From NCBI GenBank assembly GCA_002336915.1, contig DDET01000051.1, positions 18,312-82,311 on the forward strand: DNA of 64,000 bases, read 5' to 3'. Both the position numbers and the translations under genes were made by a program. Source of the stretch: Bacteroidetes bacterium UBA1947 (lineage in GTDB: Bacteria > Bacteroidota > Bacteroidia > Chitinophagales > Chitinophagaceae). The number at the start of each line of letters is the position of its first letter. Within the stretch, counting starts at the first letter, position 1. The notes under the pieces are model-generated. The model was not told the DNA's origin and searched no databases. It was given only the letters and a program-made list of their open reading frames with translations. Below, piece by piece: positions 34,422 to 42,980 of the stretch.

Positions 34422-34449
34422 TTGAAAAGCTAGGACAAGCGTACCTTTG
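34422..34449 (+). promoter_or_regulatory. Promoter of the truncated haemoglobin gene
   Basis: TTG at 34422-34424, a 17-bp spacer, and TACCTTTG at 34442-34449 match the Bacteroidota -33/-7 pattern. The probable ATG lies 20 nt further on. The promoter is located where the upstream part of the third kinase copy would have been. Confidence 0.6.
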
Positions 34450-34469
34450 TGTATATATATGACAATGAA

Positions 34470-34865
34470 ATGAAAAACGACATCGCAGGCAGAAAGGAGA
34501 TTGAATTATTGGTTGATACTTTTTATGATAAAGTAAGACAGGATGACACTATCGGTTACATTTTCAAGAATATCATCGGTGATGATTGGAGCCACCACCT
34601 GCCGGTAATGTACCAGTTTTGGGAAACTGTGTTACTAAACAAGCCCGGCTATAGCGGGAACCCGATAAAAAAACATATAGAAGTAGATAAAAAGGAAGCT
34701 TTGCAAAAAGAACATTACGAGCGTTGGCTGCAGTTGTGGCGCGATACCACGGATAGCTTATTTGAAGGGCCGAATGCCGACGAAATAAAGAACAAAGCGT
34801 TCCTTATGATGAACCTGATAAGCATGAAAGTGGAGTGGGCACGACTTGATAAAAGCATTGAATAA
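34470..34865 (+). CDS. Group III truncated haemoglobin
   Basis: A 131-residue globin. It begins MKNDIAGRKEIELLVDTFYDKV, with FKNIIGDDWSHHLPVMYQFWETVLL and the proximal haem-ligand histidine His82 in KEHYERWLQLW. These match trHbP (group III), which bind O2 or NO and are often linked to microaerobic or nitrosative stress. The frame is open from a GTG at 34449, but that codon lies within the -7 box, so the ATG at 34470 is preferred. It precedes the adenine deaminase gene by 27 bp and may be co-transcribed. Confidence 0.88.
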   Translation: MKNDIAGRKEIELLVDTFYDKVRQDDTIGYIFKNIIGDDWSHHLPVMYQFWETVLLNKPGYSGNPIKKHIEVDKKEALQKEHYERWLQLWRDTTDSLFEGPNADEIKNKAFLMMNLISMKVEWARLDKSIE

Positions 34866-34892
34866 TTATGTACTTATTCCTAAATTTATTAC

Positions 34893-36533
34893 ATGAGGTC
34901 ATTTTCAATTTCCGGGCATTTCATTGATCTTTTCCAGCGACGTACTTATCCGGCTATCGTAGAAATAGCCGGTGGGATTATTAAATCTGTAAGGGAAATA
35001 CATGAGGCCCCCGCTCAATATATTTTACCCGGCTTTGTCGATGCGCATGTGCATATAGAAAGCTCCATGCTGGTACCTACCGCATTTGCAAGACTGGCGG
35101 TAGTGCATGGTACCGTAGCAACAGTGTCGGACCCGCACGAGATCGCAAATGTATGTGGTAAAGGGGGCGTGCAATACATGATAGACAACAGCAAGAAAAC
35201 ACCCTTCAAAATTTTCTTTGGCGCACCATCATGCGTACCTGCCACATCATTTGAAACAGCAGGGGCAAAGCTGGATGCTGAAGCTGTAACGGAATTGCTG
35301 AATATGCCTGATATCTGGTACCTGAGCGAGATGATGAACTATCCCGGGGTATTGCATAAAGACCCTGAGGTAATGGCCAAGATAGACGCAGCAAAAAAAG
35401 GCGGCAAACCCGTGGACGGGCATGCACCCGGGTTGAAAGGGGACGCTGCCATGGCATATGCATCTGCCGGTATCACAACTGACCATGAATGCTTTACGCT
35501 GGAAGAGGCACTGGGCAAAGTAAAGGCCGGCATGCACATACTGATACGTGAAGGCAGCGCAGCTAAGAATTTTGAAGCATTGGCAGATATTATTGGCTTG
35601 CACCCGGACAGGGTAATGTTTTGCAGCGATGACAAGCACCCTGATGAACTAGTACTACATCATATAAACAGGTTGGTAAAACGCGCTATGGATAAAGGGC
35701 ACGACATGTACGATGTGTTGCGTTCTGCTTGCTTAATTCCTGTGCTGCATTACAAACTACCTGTGGGATTATTGCGCGAAGGTGATGCTGCTGACTTTAT
35801 CGTGGTTAAAGATATTAAAGAGTGGAATGTCCATCAGACCTATATTGGCGGTGAGCTTGTAGCTGAAGAGGGGAAGACACTTTTGCCACACATACAGGGT
35901 ACTACAATAAATAATTTCTCTGCCGAACCTAAAAATATTAAAGATTTTGGCGTAAAGGCCACAAGGGACAATCCATCTATACGCGTGATCGAGGCATTTG
36001 AAGGGCAATTGATAACCCATGAACTGGTGATGCCCGGAAGGGTGGAAGATGGCTTTATTGTGAGTGACATTGCTGATGATGTGCTGAAAATAGCTGTTGT
36101 GAATAGATACGAGCCCGATGCGCCTGTGGCTGTGGCATTTATTAAAAACTTTGGTTTACAGAAAGGGGCGCTGGCTTCAACAGTTGCGCACGACTGCCAT
36201 AATATAATAGTTGTAGGAGTTGATGATTCATCTATCTGTGCAGCGGTGAATGCACTGATAGATTGCAAGGGAGGCGTGGCTGTTGCTACCGATGGGGAAG
36301 GTGTGGAATGCATGCCATTGCCTATAGGCGGATTGATGAGTGGTGACGATGGCTACCAAGTAGCAGAGCAATACTCGGTGCTGGACAAAAAAGCAAAAGA
36401 ATTGGGCACGCCCCTAAAAGCACCTTTTATGACACTGTCATTTATGGCGTTGCTGGTCATACCGGCACTGAAGCTGAGCGACAAGGGGCTGTTTGACGGT
36501 ACCGCCTTCCGGTTTACAAGTACAGAGGTCTAA
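34893..36533 (+). CDS. ade: Adenine deaminase
   Basis: A 546-residue amidohydrolase-superfamily enzyme converting adenine to hypoxanthine and ammonia in purine salvage. The metal-binding DAHVHIESSM is at about residues 48-57; VSDPHEIANVCG, the DHECFT segment and the C-terminal domain (GGVAVATDGEGVECMPLPIGGLMS) typical of Ade are all present. Length is normal for the family. It lies 27 bp after the haemoglobin gene and is convergent with the aminotransferase gene, with a 2-bp gap. Confidence 0.95.
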   Translation: MRSFSISGHFIDLFQRRTYPAIVEIAGGIIKSVREIHEAPAQYILPGFVDAHVHIESSMLVPTAFARLAVVHGTVATVSDPHEIANVCGKGGVQYMIDNSKKTPFKIFFGAPSCVPATSFETAGAKLDAEAVTELLNMPDIWYLSEMMNYPGVLHKDPEVMAKIDAAKKGGKPVDGHAPGLKGDAAMAYASAGITTDHECFTLEEALGKVKAGMHILIREGSAAKNFEALADIIGLHPDRVMFCSDDKHPDELVLHHINRLVKRAMDKGHDMYDVLRSACLIPVLHYKLPVGLLREGDAADFIVVKDIKEWNVHQTYIGGELVAEEGKTLLPHIQGTTINNFSAEPKNIKDFGVKATRDNPSIRVIEAFEGQLITHELVMPGRVEDGFIVSDIADDVLKIAVVNRYEPDAPVAVAFIKNFGLQKGALASTVAHDCHNIIVVGVDDSSICAAVNALIDCKGGVAVATDGEGVECMPLPIGGLMSGDDGYQVAEQYSVLDKKAKELGTPLKAPFMTLSFMALLVIPALKLSDKGLFDGTAFRFTSTEV

Positions 36534-36535
36534 CA

Positions 36536-37726
36536 TTACTTATTGTACTCCCTCAAAGCAGCTTCCAGGCAATCCATAGCAGCATTAATATCGTCGGTAT
36601 TAAGTACATAGGCAAGGCGAACTTCGTCTTTACCTTTGCCCTTTGTCGCGTAGAAGCCGGCAGCAGGAGCCATCATTACAGTAGCGCCATTGTGCGAGAA
36701 GCCTTCCAGTAACCACTGGCAGAATTTTTCGCTATCGTCAACGGGTAGTTTAGCTATTGCATAAAACGCCCCACCGGGCAATGGGCAGGTTACGCCATCC
36801 ATGGCCTGCAGGCGTTTTACCAGCAGGTCGCGGCGGGCAGTGTATTCGGCATGCACGCCATCAAAATAATCAGCCGGCAGGTCCACAGCGGCCTCACCCA
36901 GTATTTGTGCGAATGTAGGCGGACTAAGGCGGGCCTGTGCGAATTTCATAGCGGCATCCAGCACTTCCTGGTTGTGTGTAACGAAAGCACCTATACGGCC
37001 ACCGCAGGCGCTATAGCGCTTGGATATAGTATCCAGTACTATGGCATGCTGCTCAAGGCCATGGAGCGTTAATGCAGAAATATGCTTGCGTCCATCGTAG
37101 CAAAACTCACGATAAGCCTCATCGCTGAACAGGAAAAGATCATGTTTCAGGCAAATCTGCTTCAGCACCTCCAATTCATCAGCACTATATAGATAACCGG
37201 TAGGGTTATTAGGATTGCAAATCATTATGGCCTTGGTACGTGGCGTAACGGCCTTTTCAAATGCATCGATGGGTGGCAGGGCAAAACCGTCTTCTATGCC
37301 GGATGGAATAGGCACTATGTTCACACCTGCGCTGGTAGAAAATCCGTTATAATTTGCATAAAAAGGCTCTGGAATGATGATCTCATCACCCGGGTCCATA
37401 CAGCTCATTATTGCAAAAAGTATGGCTTCCGAGCCACCAGTTGTTACAATGATCTGGTTTTGATTTACAATGATATCATTGCGTTTGTAATACTCTACCA
37501 GCTTCTTCCGGTAGCTTTCAAAGCCGGCACTATGGCTGTACTCAAGTACCTTGAAGTCCGCATGCTTTACAGCATCCAGGATAGCCGGGGGCGTTTCAAT
37601 ATCGGGCTGACCGATATTAAGATGGTAAACCTTTATCCCTCTTTTCTTAGCTGCTTCAGCATAAGGGACCAACTTGCGAATGGGTGATGGCGGCATGTGC
37701 ACGCCACGCTGCGATATATGCGGCAT
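36536..37726 (-). CDS. PLP-dependent class I/II aminotransferase
   Basis: A 396-residue fold-type I aminotransferase, aspartate-aminotransferase-like. It shows YHLNIGQPDIETPPAI, the cofactor region GGSEAILFAI, MICNPNNPTGYLYS, SDEAYREFCYDG, and the Schiff-base lysine in TISKRYSACGGRIGAFV. The C-terminal arginine region (DEVRLAYVLNTDDI) fits an acidic carboxylate substrate. Aspartate, aromatic or kynurenine-type activity cannot be separated here. Its ATG lies 4 nt after a perfect TATTTTTG box. Confidence 0.92.
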   Translation of the reverse strand: MPHISQRGVHMPPSPIRKLVPYAEAAKKRGIKVYHLNIGQPDIETPPAILDAVKHADFKVLEYSHSAGFESYRKKLVEYYKRNDIIVNQNQIIVTTGGSEAILFAIMSCMDPGDEIIIPEPFYANYNGFSTSAGVNIVPIPSGIEDGFALPPIDAFEKAVTPRTKAIMICNPNNPTGYLYSADELEVLKQICLKHDLFLFSDEAYREFCYDGRKHISALTLHGLEQHAIVLDTISKRYSACGGRIGAFVTHNQEVLDAAMKFAQARLSPPTFAQILGEAAVDLPADYFDGVHAEYTARRDLLVKRLQAMDGVTCPLPGGAFYAIAKLPVDDSEKFCQWLLEGFSHNGATVMMAPAAGFYATKGKGKDEVRLAYVLNTDDINAAMDCLEAALREYNK

Positions 37727-37730
37727 GGCG

Positions 37731-37738
37731 CAAAAATA
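37731..37738 (-). promoter_or_regulatory. -7 promoter box of the class I/II aminotransferase
   Basis: The minus strand reads TATTTTTG (TAnnTTTG), ending 4 nt before the ATG. The transcript is probably leaderless. No obvious -33 TTG is found. Confidence 0.5.
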
Positions 37739-37843
37739 ATGTAATTGGCGATAAATAGGATTACATTAACTTATTTCCTTATTACCGGATTAAAGTCAGT
37801 TGGAGGGCTGGCATGATATTTCTTAGTGTTTTGCAAAAAAACT

Positions 37844-38479
37844 ATGGCAACTACAGCATCAACTTCCAGGAAAAGCGCAGGCAAAACGGCTAACAAAAAG
37901 GCAGCAAGCCCGGGTAAGCAAGCAGCCCCTAAAAAATCTGTCGCATCGCAATCTGCAGGCTCATCAGCAAAAACCAATGACTCCATGCTAGCGGACTTTT
38001 TTGGGGACGAACTGAAAGACATCTATTGGGCCGAGAAGCACCTTGTGAAAACACTGCCCAAAATGCAAAAAGCTGCTACATCGGCAGACCTGAAACAGGC
38101 ATTCGCCGACCATCTTGAAGCTACTAAAGAACATGTGACAAGGCTTGAGGAGGTTTTTGAACTATTAGGCAAAAAAGCCCAGGCTAAAAAATGCGATGCG
38201 ATGGCCGGCATCACCGAGGAAGGCGCAGGCATCATAGAAGAAACAGAAAAGGGCACGGCCACACGTGATGTAGGTCTAATACTGGCTGCGCAAAAAGTGG
38301 AACACTACGAGATAGCAACATATGGGGGGCTGGCACAACTGGCACGTACCCTTGGCTACAATGACGCGGCAGAAATTCTGGAAACTACACTGGCTGAAGA
38401 GAAAGAAGCAGATACACTGCTAACTGACATAGCGGAGAATGGTGTAAACTATGAAGCAAGTGAAGAAGAAGGAGACTAA
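37844..38479 (+). CDS. YciE/YciF-type ferritin-like protein (DUF892) with basic N-terminal tail
   Basis: A 211-residue protein. The C-terminal 165 residues form the DUF892 four-helix bundle: MLADFFGDELKDIYWAEKHLVKTLPKM, EHVTRLEEVFELLG, DVGLILAAQKVEHYEIATYGGLAQLA and ETTLAEEKEADTLLTDIAE, with the E-x-x-H/E metal-site pattern. Such proteins are stress-induced, putative diiron or manganese ferritin-like proteins. The first 45 residues are Lys/Ala/Ser/Thr-rich, resembling a histone-like or DNA-binding tail, which suggests a Dps-like role. ATG at MATTAST is chosen over one six codons upstream. Confidence 0.85.
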   Translation: MATTASTSRKSAGKTANKKAASPGKQAAPKKSVASQSAGSSAKTNDSMLADFFGDELKDIYWAEKHLVKTLPKMQKAATSADLKQAFADHLEATKEHVTRLEEVFELLGKKAQAKKCDAMAGITEEGAGIIEETEKGTATRDVGLILAAQKVEHYEIATYGGLAQLARTLGYNDAAEILETTLAEEKEADTLLTDIAENGVNYEASEEEGD

Positions 38480-38510
38480 GGTGACCCTTAGTGTGAGCAA
38501 GTTTACAAAC

Positions 38511-38538
38511 AGGCCATACTGCTAAAGCGGTATGGCCT
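38511..38538 (+). terminator. Hairpin terminator after the DUF892 gene
   Basis: AGGCCATACTGC (38511-38522) pairs with GCGGTATGGCCT (38527-38538), a 12-bp stem with one G-U pair and a TAAA loop, followed by a weak T-rich run. It precedes the DNA glycosylase gene by 15 bp. Confidence 0.7.
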
Positions 38539-38553
38539 TCAATTTTATAGTTT

Positions 38554-39285
38554 ATGCCTGAAGGCCCCTCGATAGTAATACTTAAGGAACTGGTACAAGA
38601 CTTCAAAGGAAAGAAGGTAATTGTAACCGGTGGAAACTCCAAAATAGATAAGGACAAAGCGACCGGACGGAAGGTTGTGGACTTTAAGAGCTGGGGCAAG
38701 CATTTTCTTATTTGCTTTAGTGATTTTACCATACGCATTCATTTTATGCTCTTCGGCTCCTACAGGATAAACGAGGATAGGGATATGAGCCCGCGACTAA
38801 GCCTGGAATTTAAGAATGGTGTTCTGAATTTCTATGCCTGCTCGGTAAAACTGGTAGAGAAACCACTGGACGAGGTGTATGACTGGAGCATTGATATTAT
38901 GTCGCCGGACTGGGATGGGGATAAAGCACTTAAGAAACTGAAGGCACAGCCTGAAATGCTGGCCTGTGATGCGATATTAAACCAGGATATATTTGCGGGG
39001 GCGGGGAATATCTTTAAAAACGAGGTACTGTTCCGGATAAAAGTACATCCATTGAGTAAGATCGGTGCCCTACCCGCAAAAAAATTGAAAGAGTTGGTTA
39101 AAGAAACTCACGATTACGCATTTGATTTCCTGGAGTGGAAAAAACAATTTGTACTAAAAAAGCACTGGCTGGCGCATACTAAGAAAACTTGTCCCCGCTG
39201 CCATATACCATTCATAAAAGGAAACCTGGGCAAAACCGACCGCAGGTCTTTTTATTGCAGTAATTGCCAGGTATTGTACGAATAA
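38554..39285 (+). CDS. Fpg/Nei-family DNA glycosylase (endonuclease VIII-like)
   Basis: A 243-residue base-excision repair enzyme. It begins MPEGPSIVILKEL, so the catalytic N-terminal Pro2 (Schiff base) and Glu3 are present. The helix-two-turn-helix region follows (ILNQDIFAGAGNIFKNEVLFRIKVHP), with the N-I-x-x-N-E signature. The C-terminal zinc finger has CPRC and CSNC. It would excise oxidised bases and cleave the abasic site. Fpg and Nei cannot be distinguished with certainty; the sequence falls in a Bacteroidota subgroup. It is convergent with cinA, 2 bp apart. Confidence 0.9.
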   Translation: MPEGPSIVILKELVQDFKGKKVIVTGGNSKIDKDKATGRKVVDFKSWGKHFLICFSDFTIRIHFMLFGSYRINEDRDMSPRLSLEFKNGVLNFYACSVKLVEKPLDEVYDWSIDIMSPDWDGDKALKKLKAQPEMLACDAILNQDIFAGAGNIFKNEVLFRIKVHPLSKIGALPAKKLKELVKETHDYAFDFLEWKKQFVLKKHWLAHTKKTCPRCHIPFIKGNLGKTDRRSFYCSNCQVLYE

Positions 39286-39287
39286 GC

Positions 39288-39806
39288 CTATCTTAAAACA
39301 GCAGCCAGCTTTTTTATTACAGCGAAAGCGTATTGCATCTGGGCGGTCGCTGAATCGACCGATGCAGGCTTTATGCGGCTCTTACTTATTACCTTACCTC
39401 TGTGTGCTATAGCAAGCCAGGCATACAGGTCAAGGATACCCTCTTCGGGTATAGGAGAGGCATAGCCTGTGATGCCAATACCTACCTGGCTGCAAAATTT
39501 GGCGCTGACCTTTAACGCCAGTTGGGCAGCAATATCGGCTGAGACACCGTTACAGTCTTCCGCATAAATTGGCTCAATATCAAGGTGCCGGGTTTTCTGA
39601 GCACAATTATAAACTGTTATGCCCCCCTGGAAGAAGGACATCGCATCTTTTGCCTGGCTAAAAAATGCCTGTACAAGGCCCGAGGTCACACTTTCGGCGA
39701 CGGCAATTGTTTCGCGGTGTGCCAAACAATGATCACGGACCCTTTCGAGATACTTCGCCGTTTCGCCTATTTCGAAATTTAAATCCACTTTTTTATGGGT
39801 ACTCAT
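39288..39806 (-). CDS. CinA-family nicotinamide-nucleotide amidohydrolase domain protein
   Basis: A 172-residue protein with only the C-terminal CinA (PncC) domain. It has the IAVAESVTSGLVQAFFS motif with the active-site serine region, GGITVYNCAQKTRHLDI and VGIGITGYASPIPEEG. PncC-type enzymes deamidate NMN to nicotinate mononucleotide in pyridine nucleotide recycling. The MoCF/COG1058 N-terminal domain of full CinA is absent. It is a single-gene unit divergent from the DUF421 gene. Confidence 0.87.
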   Translation of the reverse strand: MSTHKKVDLNFEIGETAKYLERVRDHCLAHRETIAVAESVTSGLVQAFFSQAKDAMSFFQGGITVYNCAQKTRHLDIEPIYAEDCNGVSADIAAQLALKVSAKFCSQVGIGITGYASPIPEEGILDLYAWLAIAHRGKVISKSRIKPASVDSATAQMQYAFAVIKKLAAVLR

Positions 39807-39967
39807 AAGTTGGTTTTGGAATACTATAGCTGTGACTATAAATATCAGGCCTGCAAATTGCTAAGCATAGATCATTTATGTTGATTTTCTTTCCCAACTT
39901 AGCATGTGCATAATGCGGGGGGACACTGGCATAATTTCGGTGCTTCACTATTTTAACATACGCCATT

Positions 39968-40462
39968 ATGGATATCCTTATTAAAATATTTGGAGAGGGA
40001 AAAGACCTGAGCGTTTTACAAATGAGCTGCAGGGGGCTCGTGGTATTTTTAATTGCGCTAGTGCTAATAAGAATTTCCGGCAGGCGCTCCTTCGGCATGC
40101 GCACTCCATTGGATAACATCATCGTCATAACACTGGGGGCTGTTCTAAGCAGGGCTATAGTAGGAGTATCACCTTTCTTACCAATAATCGTAACCAGCCT
40201 GGTAATTGTTTTGCTACACCGGGCCTTGGGATGGCTTACCATTCACAATAAAACAATAGCACAGATCATAGAAGGCAAAAAGATCGTTCTCTACAGCAAT
40301 GAAAAATTCCGGGAGGAAAATATGAATAATGCCCTGGTAAGCAAGGAAGATATTATGCTTGGCATCCGGAAAACAGCACTCACTGAAGATATGAACAAGA
40401 TACAGGCCGTTTATATGGAGCGGAACGGGGAGATAAGTGCGATAAAAAAGGAAGATGAATAA
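39968..40462 (+). CDS. DUF421 (YetF-like) membrane protein
   Basis: A 164-residue protein with N-terminal hydrophobic segments (LVVFLIALVLIRISG and IIVITLGAVLSRAIVG, then FLPIIVTSLVIVLLHRALGWL) and a C-terminal cytosolic domain of the DUF421/YetF type (GKKIVLYSNEKFREENM...LVSKEDIMLGIRKTA...IQAVYMERNGEISAIKKE). The R-I-S-G-R-R-S-F-G motif after helix 1 is the family hallmark. The function of DUF421 proteins is unknown. Its 3' end abuts the convergent pyrophosphatase gene. Confidence 0.88.
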   Translation: MDILIKIFGEGKDLSVLQMSCRGLVVFLIALVLIRISGRRSFGMRTPLDNIIVITLGAVLSRAIVGVSPFLPIIVTSLVIVLLHRALGWLTIHNKTIAQIIEGKKIVLYSNEKFREENMNNALVSKEDIMLGIRKTALTEDMNKIQAVYMERNGEISAIKKEDE

Positions 40463-40987
40463 TTACTTACCTCTGCCTGATACATTCTTCTTTAGATGTT
40501 CCAGTGCCGCTGCAGCATTCATCCACCTTATAGGAGTAAACACTTTACCCTGCCGCTCATTGTAATCAATAAAAAAATTCTCTATCGCCTGAGGTAATGC
40601 GGTGCTTAGGTTTTTAAGTTCTTTCACCTGGCCAAATAGCAGAGAGCCGTTTGCAACAGCTACTATCCTGTCATTTCTTGTTTTTTTGCCCTTTAGTTCC
40701 TTTTGGTTTGCCAGCAGAACACCCACCAACCTGCATTCCACCATACAACCCACCGAACCGGGTGCATCCATCAAAACGAGTACATCCAGCGGATCTCCGT
40801 CTCCACCCATTGTATTGGGAATGAACCCAAAATCAAAAGGAAAGACCATGCCGAGAGGTAGTGTCTTTTTGAGCTTAAACAACTGCAATTCAGGGTCGTA
40901 ATTATATTTATTGGGGGAACCTTTTGGTGTTTCAATTATTACGTTCACCAGGCCCTTTACATATGGTTCAACATTGTTTAAGTTCAT
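40463..40987 (-). CDS. ppa: Inorganic pyrophosphatase (family I)
   Basis: A 174-residue soluble enzyme hydrolysing PPi to two Pi. The active-site signature is GDGDPLDVLVLMD (D-x-D-P-x-D), preceded by FPFDFGFIPNTMG and followed by VGCMVECRLVGVLLANQKELKGKKTRNDRIVAV. The size and motif order match bacterial family I. The ATG is preceded by GATCTTTG, one base off the -7 consensus, only 1 nt from the start, so that box may be fortuitous. Confidence 0.93.
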   Translation of the reverse strand: MNLNNVEPYVKGLVNVIIETPKGSPNKYNYDPELQLFKLKKTLPLGMVFPFDFGFIPNTMGGDGDPLDVLVLMDAPGSVGCMVECRLVGVLLANQKELKGKKTRNDRIVAVANGSLLFGQVKELKNLSTALPQAIENFFIDYNERQGKVFTPIRWMNAAAALEHLKKNVSGRGK

Positions 40988-41034
40988 GCAAAGATCATTT
41001 TAGGGTAATTCCTTAAAAACAATACCATGAGGGC

Positions 41035-41066
41035 AAAAAAAATCGTCCCGCTTCAGGCGGGACGAT
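41035..41066 (-). terminator. Rho-independent terminator of the DUF1573 pair
   Basis: ATCGTCCCGC (41042-41051) pairs with GCGGGACGAT (41057-41066) around a 5-nt loop, and the plus-strand A-run at 41035-41042 becomes a U-run for minus-strand transcripts. Its stem closely resembles the terminator at 52008-52037. Confidence 0.85.
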
Positions 41067-41088
41067 CTCTATATTTAAAAGTCTTAAC

Positions 41089-41583
41089 CTAATTCTTAGC
41101 TGGCGTAGCACCATTTGCAGGCGCAACGGTTGGGTTAGGATTCGCTTTAACTGTACCCTTGATGTGCAGTGTATAGCGATCTGTACCGGCGTTTGACTGG
41201 ATGTAAACATCTTTCATAAACGGACCTACACGGCCTTGTGTATGATAAGTAACGTTTATCTCGCTTGTCTTGCCTGGCAGTACCGGCTGCTTTGGCCAAT
41301 CAGGGACCGTGCAACCGCATGAACCGGAAGCATTCTGGATGATCAATGGCTCTTTACCCACATTCGTAAACACGAACTTGTAGTGAGCATCAGGACCTTC
41401 AGGCAGTTCACCAAAGTCATGGGTTTCTTCGCCCTTGAATTTGAATTTAGGACCGTTGGGATTGTCTGCTTTTGCAGGGGTAGCAGTTGTTTGCGGTGCT
41501 GCCGTTGTATGTGTTCCTGATTGTGCATTTGCACCTAAGGCACCTACTGACAGGCAGATGAGTGTGATAAATAGCTTTTTCAT
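41089..41583 (-). CDS. DUF1573 domain-containing exported protein (second of a pair)
   Basis: A 164-residue secreted or periplasmic protein. It has a signal peptide (MKKLFITLICLSVGALGANAQ), an Ala/Thr-rich linker (about residues 22-45), and a DUF1573 domain: FKGEETHDFGELPEGPDAHYKFVFTNVGKEPL, ASGSCGCTVPDWPKQPVLPG and ITVTYHTQGRVGPFMKDVYIQSNAG. The two cysteines in SCGCT are the family signature. DUF1573 has an immunoglobulin-like fold of unknown role. It ends in an Ala/Pro/Asn-rich tail before a strong terminator and is a paralogue of the upstream gene. Confidence 0.88.
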   Translation of the reverse strand: MKKLFITLICLSVGALGANAQSGTHTTAAPQTTATPAKADNPNGPKFKFKGEETHDFGELPEGPDAHYKFVFTNVGKEPLIIQNASGSCGCTVPDWPKQPVLPGKTSEINVTYHTQGRVGPFMKDVYIQSNAGTDRYTLHIKGTVKANPNPTVAPANGATPAKN

Positions 41584-41645
41584 AATTTAAATTGGATATG
41601 CTTGTTTTGTTGTTAGACGATATAATAGACCGTTACCGGCGCTCT

Positions 41646-42155
41646 TTAGTTGGTTTTAATCATTGAATTATTCTCGGGCACAGAACTTGTGGGCGCCTTT
41701 TCCACCTGTCCTTTGATTGTTAGCACCTTCGTGCCTGCATTAGTGGCAACAGTAATGGACTTTGTAAACTGTCCGGGACGGCCTACGGTATTAAACGAAG
41801 CTTTCACTATGCCGGTTTTGCCGGGTAATACCGGGTCTTTGGAGTACGAAGGTGTTGTGCAACCGCAGGAAGCATGCACATTCTGCAATATAAGCGGTTC
41901 CTTACCGGTATTGGTAAATGCAAACTCATATTCTGCAGCAGGTCCTTCTTCCACAGTGCCGAAATCATGCACCTCGGTCTTAAACGCAAGATTTTCCGGC
42001 TTCAAGGTAGTAGCTGGAGCTTGCTGAGCCGGTGCAGGAGCAGCGGTCGTCGTTTGAGGTGTCGGCTTACTGGTCACTTTCTTTTGTTTTTCCTGGGCAT
42101 TGGTGATGCCTGAAACCAACAAAACAAGTGCTGCAGAAAATAGTACTTTTTTCAT
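41646..42155 (-). CDS. DUF1573 domain-containing exported protein (first of a pair)
   Basis: A 169-residue exported protein with signal peptide MKKVLFSAALVLLVSGITNAQ, a Pro/Ala/Thr/Gln-rich linker (about residues 22-50) and a DUF1573 domain (FKTEVHDFGTVEEGPAAEYEFAFTNTGKEPL, HASCGCTTPSYSKDPVLPGKTG). It is clearly a tandem duplicate of the downstream gene, with 62 bp between them. The role is unknown; the low-complexity linker suggests display away from a membrane or wall anchor. The promoter is not evident in the AT-rich upstream region. Confidence 0.87.
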   Translation of the reverse strand: MKKVLFSAALVLLVSGITNAQEKQKKVTSKPTPQTTTAAPAPAQQAPATTLKPENLAFKTEVHDFGTVEEGPAAEYEFAFTNTGKEPLILQNVHASCGCTTPSYSKDPVLPGKTGIVKASFNTVGRPGQFTKSITVATNAGTKVLTIKGQVEKAPTSSVPENNSMIKTN

Positions 42156-42378
42156 TTTTTACTGTTCTTTTTAGCGATGATAATGATAGATAACAAATTT
42201 AATACCGAATTGCCAATTTCAACAATATAATTTGTTAAAACCATTTTAATTTGACTCAGGAGTACAAATTTAAGCAATTCCATCATTATATAAAGAAAAA
42301 GCTCAATTAATTGTCTCTATTTTTATTGGCTACTGGCTTCCAAGAGGGTATTTTTACAGCTATTTGAAGTATAGTATA

Positions 42379-42951
42379 ATGACAGAATTTGAAAACGATA
42401 TACAAAACTGCATAGAAGTGCTGAAAGGCGGGGGTACTATATTATATCCCACCGACACTGTATGGGGTATTGGCTGTGATGCACTGAACGAAAAGGCGGT
42501 TGACAGGATATTTGAACTGAAACAAAGGCCTAAGGAAAAAAGCATGATCGTGCTGCTTGCTGACGCCAGGGACATCATACAGTATATTGCTGCCCCTCCT
42601 CCTGACATAATAGACATACTTGAAAGTTTTACCCAGCCTACGACTGTCATCTATGCAGGTGCATTAGGATTTCCCCCTAACGTTATAAACGGAGATGGCA
42701 GCATAGCGATACGGGTAACAGACGACATCTTTTGCAAAACACTGATAAAAAGGTACCGCAGGCCTATCGTGTCTACCTCGGCCAACCTGAGTAACATGCC
42801 TACTCCGGCTACATTTGATATGGTGGACGCACAGATAATTGCCGCTTGCGATTACGTGGCAACCTACAGGCAGGATGACAAAACAATACGCAAACCATCG
42901 CGAATAGTGCGGGTGCAGGATGACGGAAGCCTCGAAATATTGCGGGGATAA
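42379..42951 (+). CDS. L-threonylcarbamoyladenylate synthase (Sua5/YciO/YrdC/YwlC family)
   Basis: A 190-residue protein that makes threonylcarbamoyl-AMP from threonine, bicarbonate and ATP for t6A37 tRNA modification. The family signatures are GGGTILYPTDTVWGIGCDA, FELKQRPKEKSMIVLLAD, ITVIYAGAL-like TTVIYAGALGFP and RRPIVSTSANLSNMPTP. It is the short YrdC form without the Sua5 C-terminal domain. ATG at 42379 is preferred over an in-frame TTG 15 nt upstream. It sits 29 bp upstream of cca, another tRNA-maturation gene. Confidence 0.9.
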   Translation: MTEFENDIQNCIEVLKGGGTILYPTDTVWGIGCDALNEKAVDRIFELKQRPKEKSMIVLLADARDIIQYIAAPPPDIIDILESFTQPTTVIYAGALGFPPNVINGDGSIAIRVTDDIFCKTLIKRYRRPIVSTSANLSNMPTPATFDMVDAQIIAACDYVATYRQDDKTIRKPSRIVRVQDDGSLEILRG

Positions 42952-42965
42952 TTTTCAATACTGTT

Positions 42966-42973
42966 TAGCTTTG
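42966..42973 (+). promoter_or_regulatory. -7 promoter box of cca
   Basis: TAGCTTTG is a perfect TAnnTTTG match ending 7 nt before the cca ATG. A TTG lies about 23 bp upstream, at the outer limit of spacing. Transcription from here would give a leaderless or nearly leaderless mRNA. Confidence 0.5.
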
Positions 42974-42980
42974 CACCTTT

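Noticed and set aside
39793..40242. 149-codon minus-strand frame opposite the DUF421 gene
   Set aside because: The DUF421 frame has clear membrane segments and the family motif; the opposite frame has none.
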